Shown: one piece after another, positions 1-7,734 of the stretch
Layout: each line of letters opens with the position of its first letter
Numbering within the stretch: the first letter of the stretch is position 1
Origin: Agromyces mangrovi
GTDB taxonomy: Bacteria > Actinomycetota > Actinomycetes > Actinomycetales > Microbacteriaceae
Assembly (NCBI RefSeq): GCF_030296695.1
Contig: NZ_AP027737.1
Span: 1,426,001 to 1,490,000 of the forward strand
Reading direction: 5' to 3'
Length of the DNA: 64,000 nt
Position numbers and translations under genes: made by a program
The notes under the pieces: model-generated
What the model was told of the DNA's origin: nothing
The model's database searches: none
The model's input: only the letters and a program-made list of their open reading frames with translations

Positions 1-446
1 TGGAAGTCGGCCAGCGTGCCGACGGCCTCTTCCACGGGGACCTGCGGATCGGGGTGATGGAGCTGGTAGAGCCCGATGCGCTCGACCCCGAGCGTCCGCA
101 GGCTGGTCTCCAGGTGTCGCCGCAGGGTGCTCCGGTCGTTGGAGATGCGCATGCCGTCCGGTGTGCGCCAGTGCCCGCCCTTCGTGGCGACGAGAACCCG
201 TTCGCGGTCGGGATGCGCGGCGAGCGCGGTCGCCACCATGCGCTCGTTGTGCGACTCCTCGTCGAGGGTCGTGTACGCGTGAGCGGTGTCGATCAACGTG
301 ATGCCCGCGTCGATTGCAGCGTGGATCGTCGCGATCGACCGCGCCTCGTCCGGTTCATCCACCAGTGACCACTGCACGCCGCCGAGGCCGACGGCGCTCA
401 CCTCGCTCTCGCCGATCCGGCGGGTCTTCACGCTCGTGCCGTTCAT
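1..446 (-). CDS. Aldo/keto reductase, 3' end cut off by the window edge
   Basis: NAD(P)H-dependent oxidoreductase of the aldo/keto reductase superfamily, expected to be cytoplasmic. About 148 residues are visible and the reading frame runs off the left edge, so the C-terminal half is missing. The family tetrad is present: Asp in LIDTAHAY (about residue 50), Tyr in the same motif, Lys in VATKGG and His in YQLHHPD. The ATG at 446 is preceded by AAGGAG at good spacing. It is the last visible gene of the minus-strand sugar ABC operon, about 60 bp after the putative glycosidase. It may reduce or oxidise the imported sugar or a derivative, but the substrate cannot be read from sequence. The family call is secure. 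Confidence 0.85.
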   Translation of the reverse strand, partial: MNGTSVKTRRIGESEVSAVGLGGVQWSLVDEPDEARSIATIHAAIDAGITLIDTAHAYTTLDEESHNERMVATALAAHPDRERVLVATKGGHWRTPDGMRISNDRSTLRRHLETSLRTLGVERIGLYQLHHPDPQVPVEEAVGTLADF

Positions 447-505
447 CTTTCTCCTTCGATGGTGCATGCGATTCAGGTCGGGTCGCGACACGCGCCGGGC
501 ATCCG

Positions 506-2536
506 TCACTCGACCCGGACTCCTCGGCGGTCGTGCAGCTGCATCCAGATCACGAGGTGCCAGTCCTGATCGTTCGCGAGCGGATCAGGACTGTGGGCGG
601 CCACGCCGTCGACCGCGGTCGGGAGGACGAATGCGCAGGTGGCGCTGCCGTCCGGGAAGAAGCTGCTCATCCCGCCGTGCAGGATGGAGCGCATCGTGTC
701 GTCGAGCTCGGGCGTGCGCAGCTCGACCGGGAGTTCGGCGATCGCCGCCGCCGTGAGTGCGCTCCAGTGATGCGGGAAGACATCGCCCCAGAGCCGGCGC
801 GTTCCGAACCAGAACCCGTCCCAGTGGCGGATCGCGACCCGGAAGAGCCTGGCATACGGCTGGGGCCCGCTGAAGGCGAGCAGCTTCGGCAGGTCCGTAC
901 GGAGGGCGGCGACGACGTCCTCATCGCCTGTGATCCGGTGCGCCTCCGCCAAGAGCGCCACCAGGGGCGCCGCCATCGACTGCTCGTAGCTCACCTCGTG
1001 GGCCGGGATGTCGGCGCCCCGCGCGAGGAAGTGTCCGGCGCTGGCCACAACCTCGGTCCGCAGGCGCGCGGCGTCCCCGCTCCTCCCGACGCGATCGAGC
1101 TCCGCAGCCAGGTCCGCGCAGACCTCGGGCAGGCCGATGGCGAGATAGGTGCCAACGCCCAGTTCGAAGGCGCGCTCCATGATGGCGAGCGCGTCCGCCA
1201 GGTCGCCGGGCTCACCGGTCCACCGGTACCGCTCCAGGAAGAACCTGGCCAACCACGGGGTGTCGTAGAGTCGGGGACCGGTGTGGTCGTTGGATCCTCG
1301 GCGAGGCGTGTGCCGTTCGTCGAGCAGGTGCGACCGGGCGAACGCGGCCCAGCGCGCCAGGACGTCGTCGACGTCTGCGTCGAGCCATCCCAGCCGGCGC
1401 CCCAGTTGGAGCATGATCGCCATCCCGATGCGCTCGGACCCGTCCGACCAGTCCGACCAGCCGTTCCCGGTCTGCGTGAGCCGCGTCGTCGTGTCGACGG
1501 GCACGAGCGCATCGCCGAGGAGTCCGGGGCGTTCCACGCTGCGCTGATGACGGAGGATGTAGGCGGCCCGCTTGCGCACGACCTCGGCCAACGGCTCATG
1601 GAAGCCCACCTCGGTGTGGGCCGCCTCCCCGATCCGCAGCGGGAAGACCCCCGCGCACCGGCTGGAGACCGCATAGCCACCGTCGACGGGCCGCACCTGC
1701 ACGGTCGACGCGGTCGACCGCACCGCCTCGCTCGAGCGCACGACGATCTCCGACGTGGTGCTCGACATCGGGTTCGGAATCTCCGCCGGCCCCCGCACGG
1801 CGGAGAGGAACGCCGCCTCGTCCGGGTACCAGTCGAGTTCCCACTCCAGCTCGTACCGTTCGCCCGGTGCGATGGCGATGACGGGCTGCCCACCGAAGGC
1901 GGAGGGGTTGCGGGCCGCGTCGGTCACGTGCAGGAGGATGTGTCCACGCGCATTCGAGGAGGTGTTCTGGTTCCTCGACTCGATCGAGTACCCGTTGAGT
2001 TCCCCACGCCGCACGATCAGGCCGAGCCGCATGCCGACACCCGACATCGGCTCGGCGAGCACCCATGCCCAACTGCCGCCAGTGAACACGTGCGCGTGCA
2101 CGGCCCGGGCGACCGCGTTCGCGGCATCCTCGTATATGTCTGCGAACGGCGTCTGGATACCGAGGCTCGTGATCCGGATCTCCTGGGCCGAGGTGTTCTG
2201 CCACGTGTAGCGCTCACGGAACCCGTCGTCGAAGTCGCGTGCGACTGTGAGGCGGAGGCCGGGCAGCGGACGGAACGACGACTCGACCCGGTCCTCGGTG
2301 ATGTGGAGGGTCTCGGGCGCGTTCCACCGGCCGGATCCGGATTCCGCGACCACGAAGCCGCTGCCCCACTGGTGTTCGACCGAGTGCCAGAGCACGTCGT
2401 GGTCGAGCAGGTACCGACGGTCGGGATCGGCCGGCGTGGAGAACTGCACCGGCGCACCGCTGACGGGGTCGAGCTGCACCACCCCGCGCCCGAACCGGTG
2501 GTGAAGACGGTCGGCGACCGCTGATGGCGAGGTCAT
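506..2536 (-). CDS. Unrecognised protein, putative (alpha/alpha)6-barrel glycoside hydrolase
   Basis: A 676-residue protein with no signal peptide, so probably cytoplasmic. I do not recognise the family. The first 270 or so residues are rich in Trp, Tyr and short beta-strand-like stretches, resembling a carbohydrate-binding beta-sandwich. Residues from about 330 onward are helical with repeated WxxxF/L-type segments and a WSDWSDGSERIG stretch, as in six-hairpin glycosidases. The ATG at 2536 is chosen over a TTG at 2548 that overlaps the permease stop codon. GAAGGG lies about 12 nt upstream of the ATG. It follows the two sugar permeases directly and so probably cleaves the oligosaccharide they import. 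A glycosidase role is inference from fold impression and operon position only. Confidence 0.6.
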   Translation of the reverse strand: MTSPSAVADRLHHRFGRGVVQLDPVSGAPVQFSTPADPDRRYLLDHDVLWHSVEHQWGSGFVVAESGSGRWNAPETLHITEDRVESSFRPLPGLRLTVARDFDDGFRERYTWQNTSAQEIRITSLGIQTPFADIYEDAANAVARAVHAHVFTGGSWAWVLAEPMSGVGMRLGLIVRRGELNGYSIESRNQNTSSNARGHILLHVTDAARNPSAFGGQPVIAIAPGERYELEWELDWYPDEAAFLSAVRGPAEIPNPMSSTTSEIVVRSSEAVRSTASTVQVRPVDGGYAVSSRCAGVFPLRIGEAAHTEVGFHEPLAEVVRKRAAYILRHQRSVERPGLLGDALVPVDTTTRLTQTGNGWSDWSDGSERIGMAIMLQLGRRLGWLDADVDDVLARWAAFARSHLLDERHTPRRGSNDHTGPRLYDTPWLARFFLERYRWTGEPGDLADALAIMERAFELGVGTYLAIGLPEVCADLAAELDRVGRSGDAARLRTEVVASAGHFLARGADIPAHEVSYEQSMAAPLVALLAEAHRITGDEDVVAALRTDLPKLLAFSGPQPYARLFRVAIRHWDGFWFGTRRLWGDVFPHHWSALTAAAIAELPVELRTPELDDTMRSILHGGMSSFFPDGSATCAFVLPTAVDGVAAHSPDPLANDQDWHLVIWMQLHDRRGVRVE

Positions 2537-2544
2537 GTGATGTG

Positions 2545-3477
2545 TCAACCCTTCAGCGAACCGGAGACGCCGCCGATGATGTGGCGCTGCATGACGAGGT
2601 AGAAGATGAGCAGCGGCAGTACGCCGAGAACGAGCATCGGGAACAGTGAGGTCCAGTCGGTCGTGAACTGGCCCACGTTCCGGCTGATCTGCTGGGTGAT
2701 GACGGCGTTGTCGGACCCGCGGAGGAAGTACAGCGGTCCCATGAAGTCGTTCCAGACGTTGAGGGTCGTGAGGATGGCCACGGTTGCGACGATCGGCCGC
2801 AGCAGCGGGAACACGATCGTGAAGAAGGTGCGGAGAATCCCCGCGCCGTCGATGTGGGCCGCTTCCTCCAGTTCGATGGGGATCGTTCGCGTGAACGCGT
2901 AGAAGAGGAAGATCGCGAACGGGAGGCCGGTCGAGGCGTTGATGAGGATGACCGCCAAGTGGGTGTTCATGATCCCGAGGCGGAGCACGACGTCGTAGAG
3001 TCCGAGAATCGCCATCTGGTACGGGAACATGAGTCCGGCGAGGAACACGAGGAAGACGAAGCCCGCGAACCTGCTCCGAGCCTTCCGGCTGAGCGCGTAC
3101 CCCGCCATCGATGCGACCAGGATCGTGCCGGCCACGGATCCGACCGTGATGACGGCCGTATTCAGGAACGCACGCGGGTAGTCCATCTCGACGAAGGCGT
3201 TGACGTAGCGGCTGAAGTCGATGGTCGTCGGCAGGCCCAACGGCGACTCGGCAGCCTGCTGCGTCGTCTTGAACGTGTTCACGAGCAGGTAGTACATGGG
3301 CAGCAGCACCAGAACCGCGAGGATCGAGAGCGCCGTGAATGTCAGGGCCACACGGCGCCGCGTGCCTCGGATGCGCGACCGTCGGCGCGCCGGCCGGGCC
3401 GACGTGGTGGTGGAGGACGTGTCGGTGTCGGGTTCGAGCGCCGCTGTGATCGCGGGCGGGGAGGCGTGGACGGTCAT
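2545..3477 (-). CDS. Sugar ABC transporter permease, MalG/CUT1 type
   Basis: Inner-membrane permease of a carbohydrate importer, 310 residues with about six membrane segments and the CUT1 loop EEAAHIDGAGILRTFF, which contacts the ATPase. A Ser/Thr/Arg-rich cytoplasmic stretch precedes the first membrane segment. The ATG at 3477 overlaps the stop codon of the other permease (ATGA), which fixes the start. An in-frame upstream extension belongs to the preceding gene's region and is not used. The partner is the MalF-type permease just upstream. The substrate is unknown, probably an oligosaccharide handled by the next gene. No ATPase gene is present in the operon. Confidence 0.92.
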   Translation of the reverse strand: MTVHASPPAITAALEPDTDTSSTTTSARPARRRSRIRGTRRRVALTFTALSILAVLVLLPMYYLLVNTFKTTQQAAESPLGLPTTIDFSRYVNAFVEMDYPRAFLNTAVITVGSVAGTILVASMAGYALSRKARSRFAGFVFLVFLAGLMFPYQMAILGLYDVVLRLGIMNTHLAVILINASTGLPFAIFLFYAFTRTIPIELEEAAHIDGAGILRTFFTIVFPLLRPIVATVAILTTLNVWNDFMGPLYFLRGSDNAVITQQISRNVGQFTTDWTSLFPMLVLGVLPLLIFYLVMQRHIIGGVSGSLKG

Positions 3478-4355
3478 GAGAGGCGAGCCTCGATTCGGCG
3501 GGAGAGTGCGAGCAGTGTCATGGTGACGAAGAGCGTGACGAGCAGGAAGAGCACGCCGTAGGCGGCGGCGTAGCCGTAGGTGCCCGCACCGAATGCGCGG
3601 TAGAGGAGGGTGAGCACGGTCTCGGTTGCGTCGCCTGGACCGCCACCCGTCAGTGCGTAGACGATGTCGAACACCTTGAACCCGGAGATGAGCCCGGTGA
3701 CGACGCTGAACTGGATGGCAGGGAAGAGGCCGGGGAGCGTGATGCTCCAGAACTGCTGCCAGCCGCTCGCCCCGTCGATCGACGCGGCCTCGTACAGGTC
3801 TGGATTGATCGCCTGGAGGTTGGCGAGGTAGATGACCATCGAATAGCCGAACCATTGCCAGACCTGAGTGAGGATGATCGACCACATCGCGATGTCCGGG
3901 TCACCGAGCCAGTTGACCGGCGGGATGCCGACGAGCGCCAGGCCGGAGTTGATGAGTCCGTACTCGTTCGAGGAGAGCAGGAAGCCCCACAGGTAGCCGA
4001 CGACCAGCACGCTCAGGACCGCTGGGCTGAAGAAGATCGCCCGGAAGCCGTTGCGGAACGGGATCCTGGCATTCAGGGCGACCGCGACGGGGATGGCGAG
4101 CATGTTCACCAGCACCAATGACGCGAGCGCGTACCAGAGCGAGTGCCCGATCGCGCCGAGTACCGAATCGTCGCTGAGTGCCCTGGCGTAGTTCTCGAGT
4201 CCCACGGTGGTCGTCTCGGGCCGGAAACTGCTGTCGTCGGTGAAGCTCATCGCCACGGTGCGCGCGACCGGGAAGATGAAGAAGACCGAGAACAGCAGGG
4301 CGGCCGGGACCACCATCAGGATGTAGGCGCCGTTCCGGCGGAGTGTGGTGCGCAT
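3474..4355 (-). CDS. Sugar ABC transporter permease, MalF/UgpA type
   Basis: A 293-residue integral membrane permease of the CUT1 family. The first membrane segment begins almost at the N terminus (YILMVVPAALLFSVFFIF), and the family's cytoplasmic EAA loop is seen as LYEAASIDGASGWQQF. It would form a heterodimeric channel with the overlapping MalG-type permease and take sugar from the lipoprotein encoded upstream. The ATG at 4355 lies about 60 bp after the binding-protein stop codon, and that gap carries a stem-loop. The family assignment is firm. The transported sugar is not determinable. Confidence 0.92.
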   Translation of the reverse strand: MRTTLRRNGAYILMVVPAALLFSVFFIFPVARTVAMSFTDDSSFRPETTTVGLENYARALSDDSVLGAIGHSLWYALASLVLVNMLAIPVAVALNARIPFRNGFRAIFFSPAVLSVLVVGYLWGFLLSSNEYGLINSGLALVGIPPVNWLGDPDIAMWSIILTQVWQWFGYSMVIYLANLQAINPDLYEAASIDGASGWQQFWSITLPGLFPAIQFSVVTGLISGFKVFDIVYALTGGGPGDATETVLTLLYRAFGAGTYGYAAAYGVLFLLVTLFVTMTLLALSRRIEARLS

Positions 4356-4374
4356 GTGTTCCTCGTGCTCGGAG

Positions 4375-4411
4375 GGAGGAGAGCGCCCGAAGGCCGCGGA
4401 CGCTCGCCTCC
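4375..4411 (-). promoter_or_regulatory. Intergenic stem-loop between binding-protein and permease genes
   Basis: The arms GGAGGAGAGCGCCC (4375-4388) and GGACGCTCGCCTCC (4398-4411) can pair over 14 positions with one mismatch and one G-U pair around a 9-nt loop. It sits between the binding-lipoprotein stop and the permease start. Such hairpins commonly protect or terminate transcripts so that the binding protein is made in excess. The role here is inferred. Confidence 0.5.
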
Positions 4412-4416
4412 ACGGG

Positions 4417-5694
4417 TCAGAACCGGGCGGTGTCGGCGACCTTGTCGACGTTGTCCGTGAACTGCTCCGGTGTGATCTCGCCGAGGATGAGCTTCTGCAG
4501 CTGCGAGATCACCTCGGTCCCGACGGTGCCCGAGTTGAGGCCGGCGTCCCATCGCGCGAGCGGGAATGCGACGTTTCCCTGCTCGAGCATCGGCAGGATG
4601 AGCTCGTACTCCGCCGGCAGGTCGGGGGTGACGCCCTGGAACGAGGAGAATGAACCGGGGTTCGCATCGACGAGCGCCTTCTGCACGTCGACCTGTGCGA
4701 GGGCGGCGAGCGCCGCGAAGGCGGCATCCGGATGCTCCGTGTTGGCGTTCACGCCGATCGGCTCGCCGGGGCCACCCACGAGCCAGCGGTTGTCGGCATC
4801 GGCTCCCACGTGCGAGAACACGCCGAAGGGCACGCCGGATTCCTTGAACTGCTCGTAGTGCCACGGACCGGTGATGATCATCGCGGCGCGTCCGGTCTGG
4901 AAGGCCTCGAGCGCCTGCTGCTCGGGGATGCCGAGCATCTCGGGCGTGAGGACTCCCTGGTCGATGGTCGCGGACCATTCCTCGACGGACGGCCCCCAGA
5001 TCTCCCCGAGGCTCTTCTCACCGAGCGCGAAGGCGACATCGTCCTCCGCGCTCCCGGCCCCGTTCTCGTAGTACGAGTTGTTGAGGTAGCCCTCGAGCGA
5101 GTGCATCGCGCGGTCGTTGCCCTGCGCGAGGCCGAATGCGATCGGGGTGATGTCGTTGTCGAGGAAGACCTGGTTCACGTCCGTGAGCTCTTCCCATGTG
5201 GTGGGCGGCTCGACGCGGTTCTGCTGGAACAGCTCCGTGTTGTAGAAGTAGGCCGAGAACCAGCCCCAGGTCGGGATGCCGTATACCTGGCCGTCGTCAT
5301 CGGTCGCCTTGAAGAGGCCTGCCTCATTGAAGCCCTCGTAGATGGAGGCGTCCTCGATGGGGAGCAGGGCCCCGGTGGTGATGAGGCTCGGGAAGTTGCC
5401 GGACGGCGTGAGGTCCGGGCCCCCACCGGACTCAATCTGCGTGTTGAGGAACGTGTTGTACTGCTCGAACTCGACGTACTCGTACTCGATCTGGACGCCC
5501 TCGGACGCCAGGTCCTCATTGGCCAGTTCGAGGCCGGCCGCGACCGTCTCCTCGGGCCACCACGCGGCGAACGTGACGGTGACCGGACCGTCCGCGGACG
5601 ATTCGGAGGCGCCGCATCCGGTCAGGCTCGCGACCGCGAGTCCCAGGACCGTGACGGCGCCGAGCGTGTTGGCGAGTACTCGTCTGTGAGTCAA
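4417..5694 (-). CDS. Sugar-binding lipoprotein of ABC importer (CUT1, MalE/UgpB-like)
   Basis: Extracytoplasmic solute-binding protein of 425 residues. It has a lipoprotein signal peptide ending in the lipobox LTGC, so it is anchored to the outer face of the membrane. The mature part has the family pattern: VTFAAWWPEE near the N terminus, GIPTWGWFSAYFYNTELF in the middle and GRAAMIITGPWHY later. The TTG at 5694 is the best start because GGAAG lies 4 nt upstream and the signal peptide then has normal length. Longer in-frame versions add a non-signal-like N terminus. It is the first gene of the operon and lies downstream of two LacI-type operators. Confidence 0.9.
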   Translation of the reverse strand: MTHRRVLANTLGAVTVLGLAVASLTGCGASESSADGPVTVTFAAWWPEETVAAGLELANEDLASEGVQIEYEYVEFEQYNTFLNTQIESGGGPDLTPSGNFPSLITTGALLPIEDASIYEGFNEAGLFKATDDDGQVYGIPTWGWFSAYFYNTELFQQNRVEPPTTWEELTDVNQVFLDNDITPIAFGLAQGNDRAMHSLEGYLNNSYYENGAGSAEDDVAFALGEKSLGEIWGPSVEEWSATIDQGVLTPEMLGIPEQQALEAFQTGRAAMIITGPWHYEQFKESGVPFGVFSHVGADADNRWLVGGPGEPIGVNANTEHPDAAFAALAALAQVDVQKALVDANPGSFSSFQGVTPDLPAEYELILPMLEQGNVAFPLARWDAGLNSGTVGTEVISQLQKLILGEITPEQFTDNVDKVADTARF

Positions 5695-5784
5695 TGTTCT
5701 TCCATTCGTCGGCGTTGACGGGATGCCGGCCGACCGCGCTGCGGGTGCCGGGAAGCGAATCGGGCTCGCGTCCCGATGACGGTA

Positions 5785-5818
5785 GCATACGTATCGGTTC
5801 AACTACCGATACGTATCG
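5785..5818. promoter_or_regulatory. Two LacI-type operators upstream of the first sugar operon
   Basis: There are two copies of an ATACGTAT-centred palindrome. The downstream copy CGATACGTATCG (5807-5818) is perfect and GCATACGTATCG (5785-5796) has two changes. Their centres are 22 bp apart, about two helical turns. Together they also form 10-bp arms ACGTATCGGT (5789-5798) and ACCGATACGT (5805-5814). The central CG is typical of LacI-family operators. They lie about 90-125 bp upstream of the binding-protein start and just beyond the LacI-family gene's stop, so that regulator is the likely ligand. Confidence 0.75.
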
Positions 5819-5850
5819 ATAACATTCCGGCAACGCCGAGGACCAGGTCC

Positions 5851-6891
5851 TCAGGAGATGCGAGCGGTCGTCTCCCGCCGCGTGATCCGACGGAGCTCGA
5901 CGAGCTCGCGGCGCCCGGGGTGGGCGTCGCCTCCGATCCGGTCGAAGAGGATCCGCATGCCTCGCTCGATGAGCTCGGCGGGTTCAGCGGACACGTTGGT
6001 CACGTGCGTCTCCCAGCCCGTCGCTCGGGCGTCGGTGCACATGCTCACCAGTGAGACGTCGCGGCCGACTCGCAGCCCCTCGACATCCAGCAGCTGCAGC
6101 ATCCATTCGGTCACCTGTGCGGTGCGCGCGATCACGCCGAGTCCCTCGGAGCGCTCGGCGAGTATGCGCGGTCCTGCTTCGCGGATGCCCGCCCAACCCT
6201 CCTTCGCACGATCGACGACCGTGAAGCCGATCCCCCGATCGACGGCTCGCCGACGTGCCGCCTCCTGGAACTTCGCGATGAACGGAAGTTCGGCGATCTC
6301 CTCGGCAGTCTCCCCGACGACCACGACGTGGCGGTGCCCCGTGTCGGCGAGCTCGTCCACGAGCAACTCGGAGGCGTGCGCCGTGTCGAAGTCGACCGCG
6401 TCCAACCCGTACGCCTCGGCGGGGAAGCCGACCAGCACCACAGGGAGCCCCAGCGCCGCAGCGACGGGAACACGTTCGTCGTCGCGCCGGATATCCATGA
6501 GCACGAACGCGTCGCAGACCCGGCGCCCCGCTAGGCGGCGGATCCCTTCCGGCCCTTCGTCCGCCGTGCTCAGCACCACCTCGTAGTCGCGCCGACGCGC
6601 CTGCTCGACGACCGCCTCGATGTAGGGCAACGTCTCCGACAGGTCGGCGTCCGCGCCGAGGTGGACGACGAGGGCGATGACGTTGGTCTTGGACCCACGG
6701 AGTGCACGCGCACCGGCATTCGGCTGGTAGCCGAGTTCGTGCATCGCCTGCTCGACTCGCCGGCGCGTGTCCGCGGCGATGGCCCGCTTGCCCGACATGA
6801 CGTACGAGACCGTGCTCTGCGACACGCCGGCGAGCTTCGCGACATCCTTGCTCGTCGGCAGCCCGCGCGGCTCTCCGTGGTTCTTGTTCAT
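5851..6891 (-). CDS. LacI-family transcriptional regulator of the first sugar operon
   Basis: A 346-residue regulator with an N-terminal LacI helix-turn-helix (TSKDVAKLAGVSQSTVSYVM, about residues 13-32), the hinge segment around GARALRGSKTN, and a periplasmic-binding-protein-like effector domain to the C terminus. It would repress the downstream ABC and glycosidase genes until the imported sugar, or its product, is bound. The strongest support is the pair of LacI-type palindromes located between this gene and the operon. The ATG at 6891 has only a weak ribosome-binding site. A possible -10 TAGGCT lies 9 nt upstream, so the leader may be very short. Confidence 0.92.
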   Translation of the reverse strand: MNKNHGEPRGLPTSKDVAKLAGVSQSTVSYVMSGKRAIAADTRRRVEQAMHELGYQPNAGARALRGSKTNVIALVVHLGADADLSETLPYIEAVVEQARRRDYEVVLSTADEGPEGIRRLAGRRVCDAFVLMDIRRDDERVPVAAALGLPVVLVGFPAEAYGLDAVDFDTAHASELLVDELADTGHRHVVVVGETAEEIAELPFIAKFQEAARRRAVDRGIGFTVVDRAKEGWAGIREAGPRILAERSEGLGVIARTAQVTEWMLQLLDVEGLRVGRDVSLVSMCTDARATGWETHVTNVSAEPAELIERGMRILFDRIGGDAHPGRRELVELRRITRRETTARIS

Positions 6892-7026
6892 GGCGCGCCC
6901 AGCCTAGTCAGCCACGCCACGCTTCCGTCCCGCATGATGCAGCCACCCGTCGGCCAGTGCTCCCGTGCTGACCCGTCGACGATCACGGCCACATCCCGAT
7001 GCGTGCGGCCTGCGAGACTTGCTGAC

Positions 7027-7611
7027 ATGCACGACTACTTCGCCGGCGACCCTCGTACCAATCGCGAGCGCATGCTGGCGGGCGATCTCTACATCGCCGA
7101 TGATCCCGAGAGCTTGCGCATCATGCACCGGGCGATGACACTCACTCGCGACTACGCAGCCGCGCTCGTCGACGACATCGACTCCGCACGCAGCATCCTC
7201 TCCGATCTGCTCGGAAGCGTCGGCGACGACGTGTTCGTGCGACCGCCCCTGCACGTGGACTTCGGCGAGAACATCCACCTCGGCGACCGCGTCTCGATCA
7301 ACTTCAACCTCACGGCGCTCGACGTCGCCGACATCCGTATCGGGGACGACGTGCTGATCGGCCCGAACGTCCAACTGCTCACCGCAACCCATCCGGTCGA
7401 TCCGCGACCGCGGCGCGACAAGCTCGAGTCGGCGAAGCCCATCACCATCCATGAGAACGTCTGGATCGGCGGTGGCGCCATCATCGGCCCGGGCGTCACG
7501 ATCGGCGAGAACTCCGTCATCGGCGCCGGCGCCGTCGTCCTCAAGGACGTGCCCGCGAACGTCATCGCGGCGGGCAACCCGGCGCGCATCCTCCGCGAGA
7601 TCCCCGATTGA
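7027..7611 (+). CDS. Maltose/galactoside O-acetyltransferase family (left-handed beta-helix)
   Basis: A cytoplasmic acetyl-CoA-dependent sugar O-acetyltransferase of the LacA/Maa group, 194 residues. The N-terminal helical part carries the family's RMLAGDLY motif. Hexapeptide repeats follow from about residue 70 (IHLGDR, IRIGDD, VWIGGG, VTIGEN, VIGAGA). The expected catalytic His is H122 in TATHPVD. The length is normal for the family. It is divergent from the LacI gene and may acetylate excess or non-metabolisable sugars, a detoxification role known for LacA. It ends at a strong bidirectional terminator. No clear Shine-Dalgarno is seen before the ATG. Confidence 0.88.
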   Translation: MHDYFAGDPRTNRERMLAGDLYIADDPESLRIMHRAMTLTRDYAAALVDDIDSARSILSDLLGSVGDDVFVRPPLHVDFGENIHLGDRVSINFNLTALDVADIRIGDDVLIGPNVQLLTATHPVDPRPRRDKLESAKPITIHENVWIGGGAIIGPGVTIGENSVIGAGAVVLKDVPANVIAAGNPARILREIPD

Positions 7612-7681
7612 GCGAGGCCGGCATCGCAGTCGGACACTCGAGGCACCTCGGAGTCGGTTCCTGCCCGTCAGCACCACGCCT

Positions 7682-7721
7682 GGGATGCTCTTGGTGGGCG
7701 TAGATCCACCAAGAGCATCCC
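7682..7721. terminator. Bidirectional terminator, 16-bp perfect stem
   Basis: Arms GGGATGCTCTTGGTGG (7682-7697) and CCACCAAGAGCATCCC (7706-7721) pair perfectly around an 8-nt loop. It sits exactly between the plus-strand acetyltransferase and the minus-strand GH28 gene, whose ends converge here. No T tract follows, as is common in high-GC actinobacteria. Confidence 0.85.
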
Positions 7722-7734
7722 CGTCCGACGTCGG

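Noticed and set aside
314..2524. 736-codon open frame antisense to the putative glycosidase
   Set aside because: Arg/Pro/Val-rich with no motif. High-GC genes routinely leave an open antisense frame, and the minus-strand protein has sensible composition and operon context.
7682..7721. Attachment site or transposon end
   Set aside because: The perfect inverted repeat lies exactly between convergent genes with no integrase or transposase near, so a terminator is the simplest reading.
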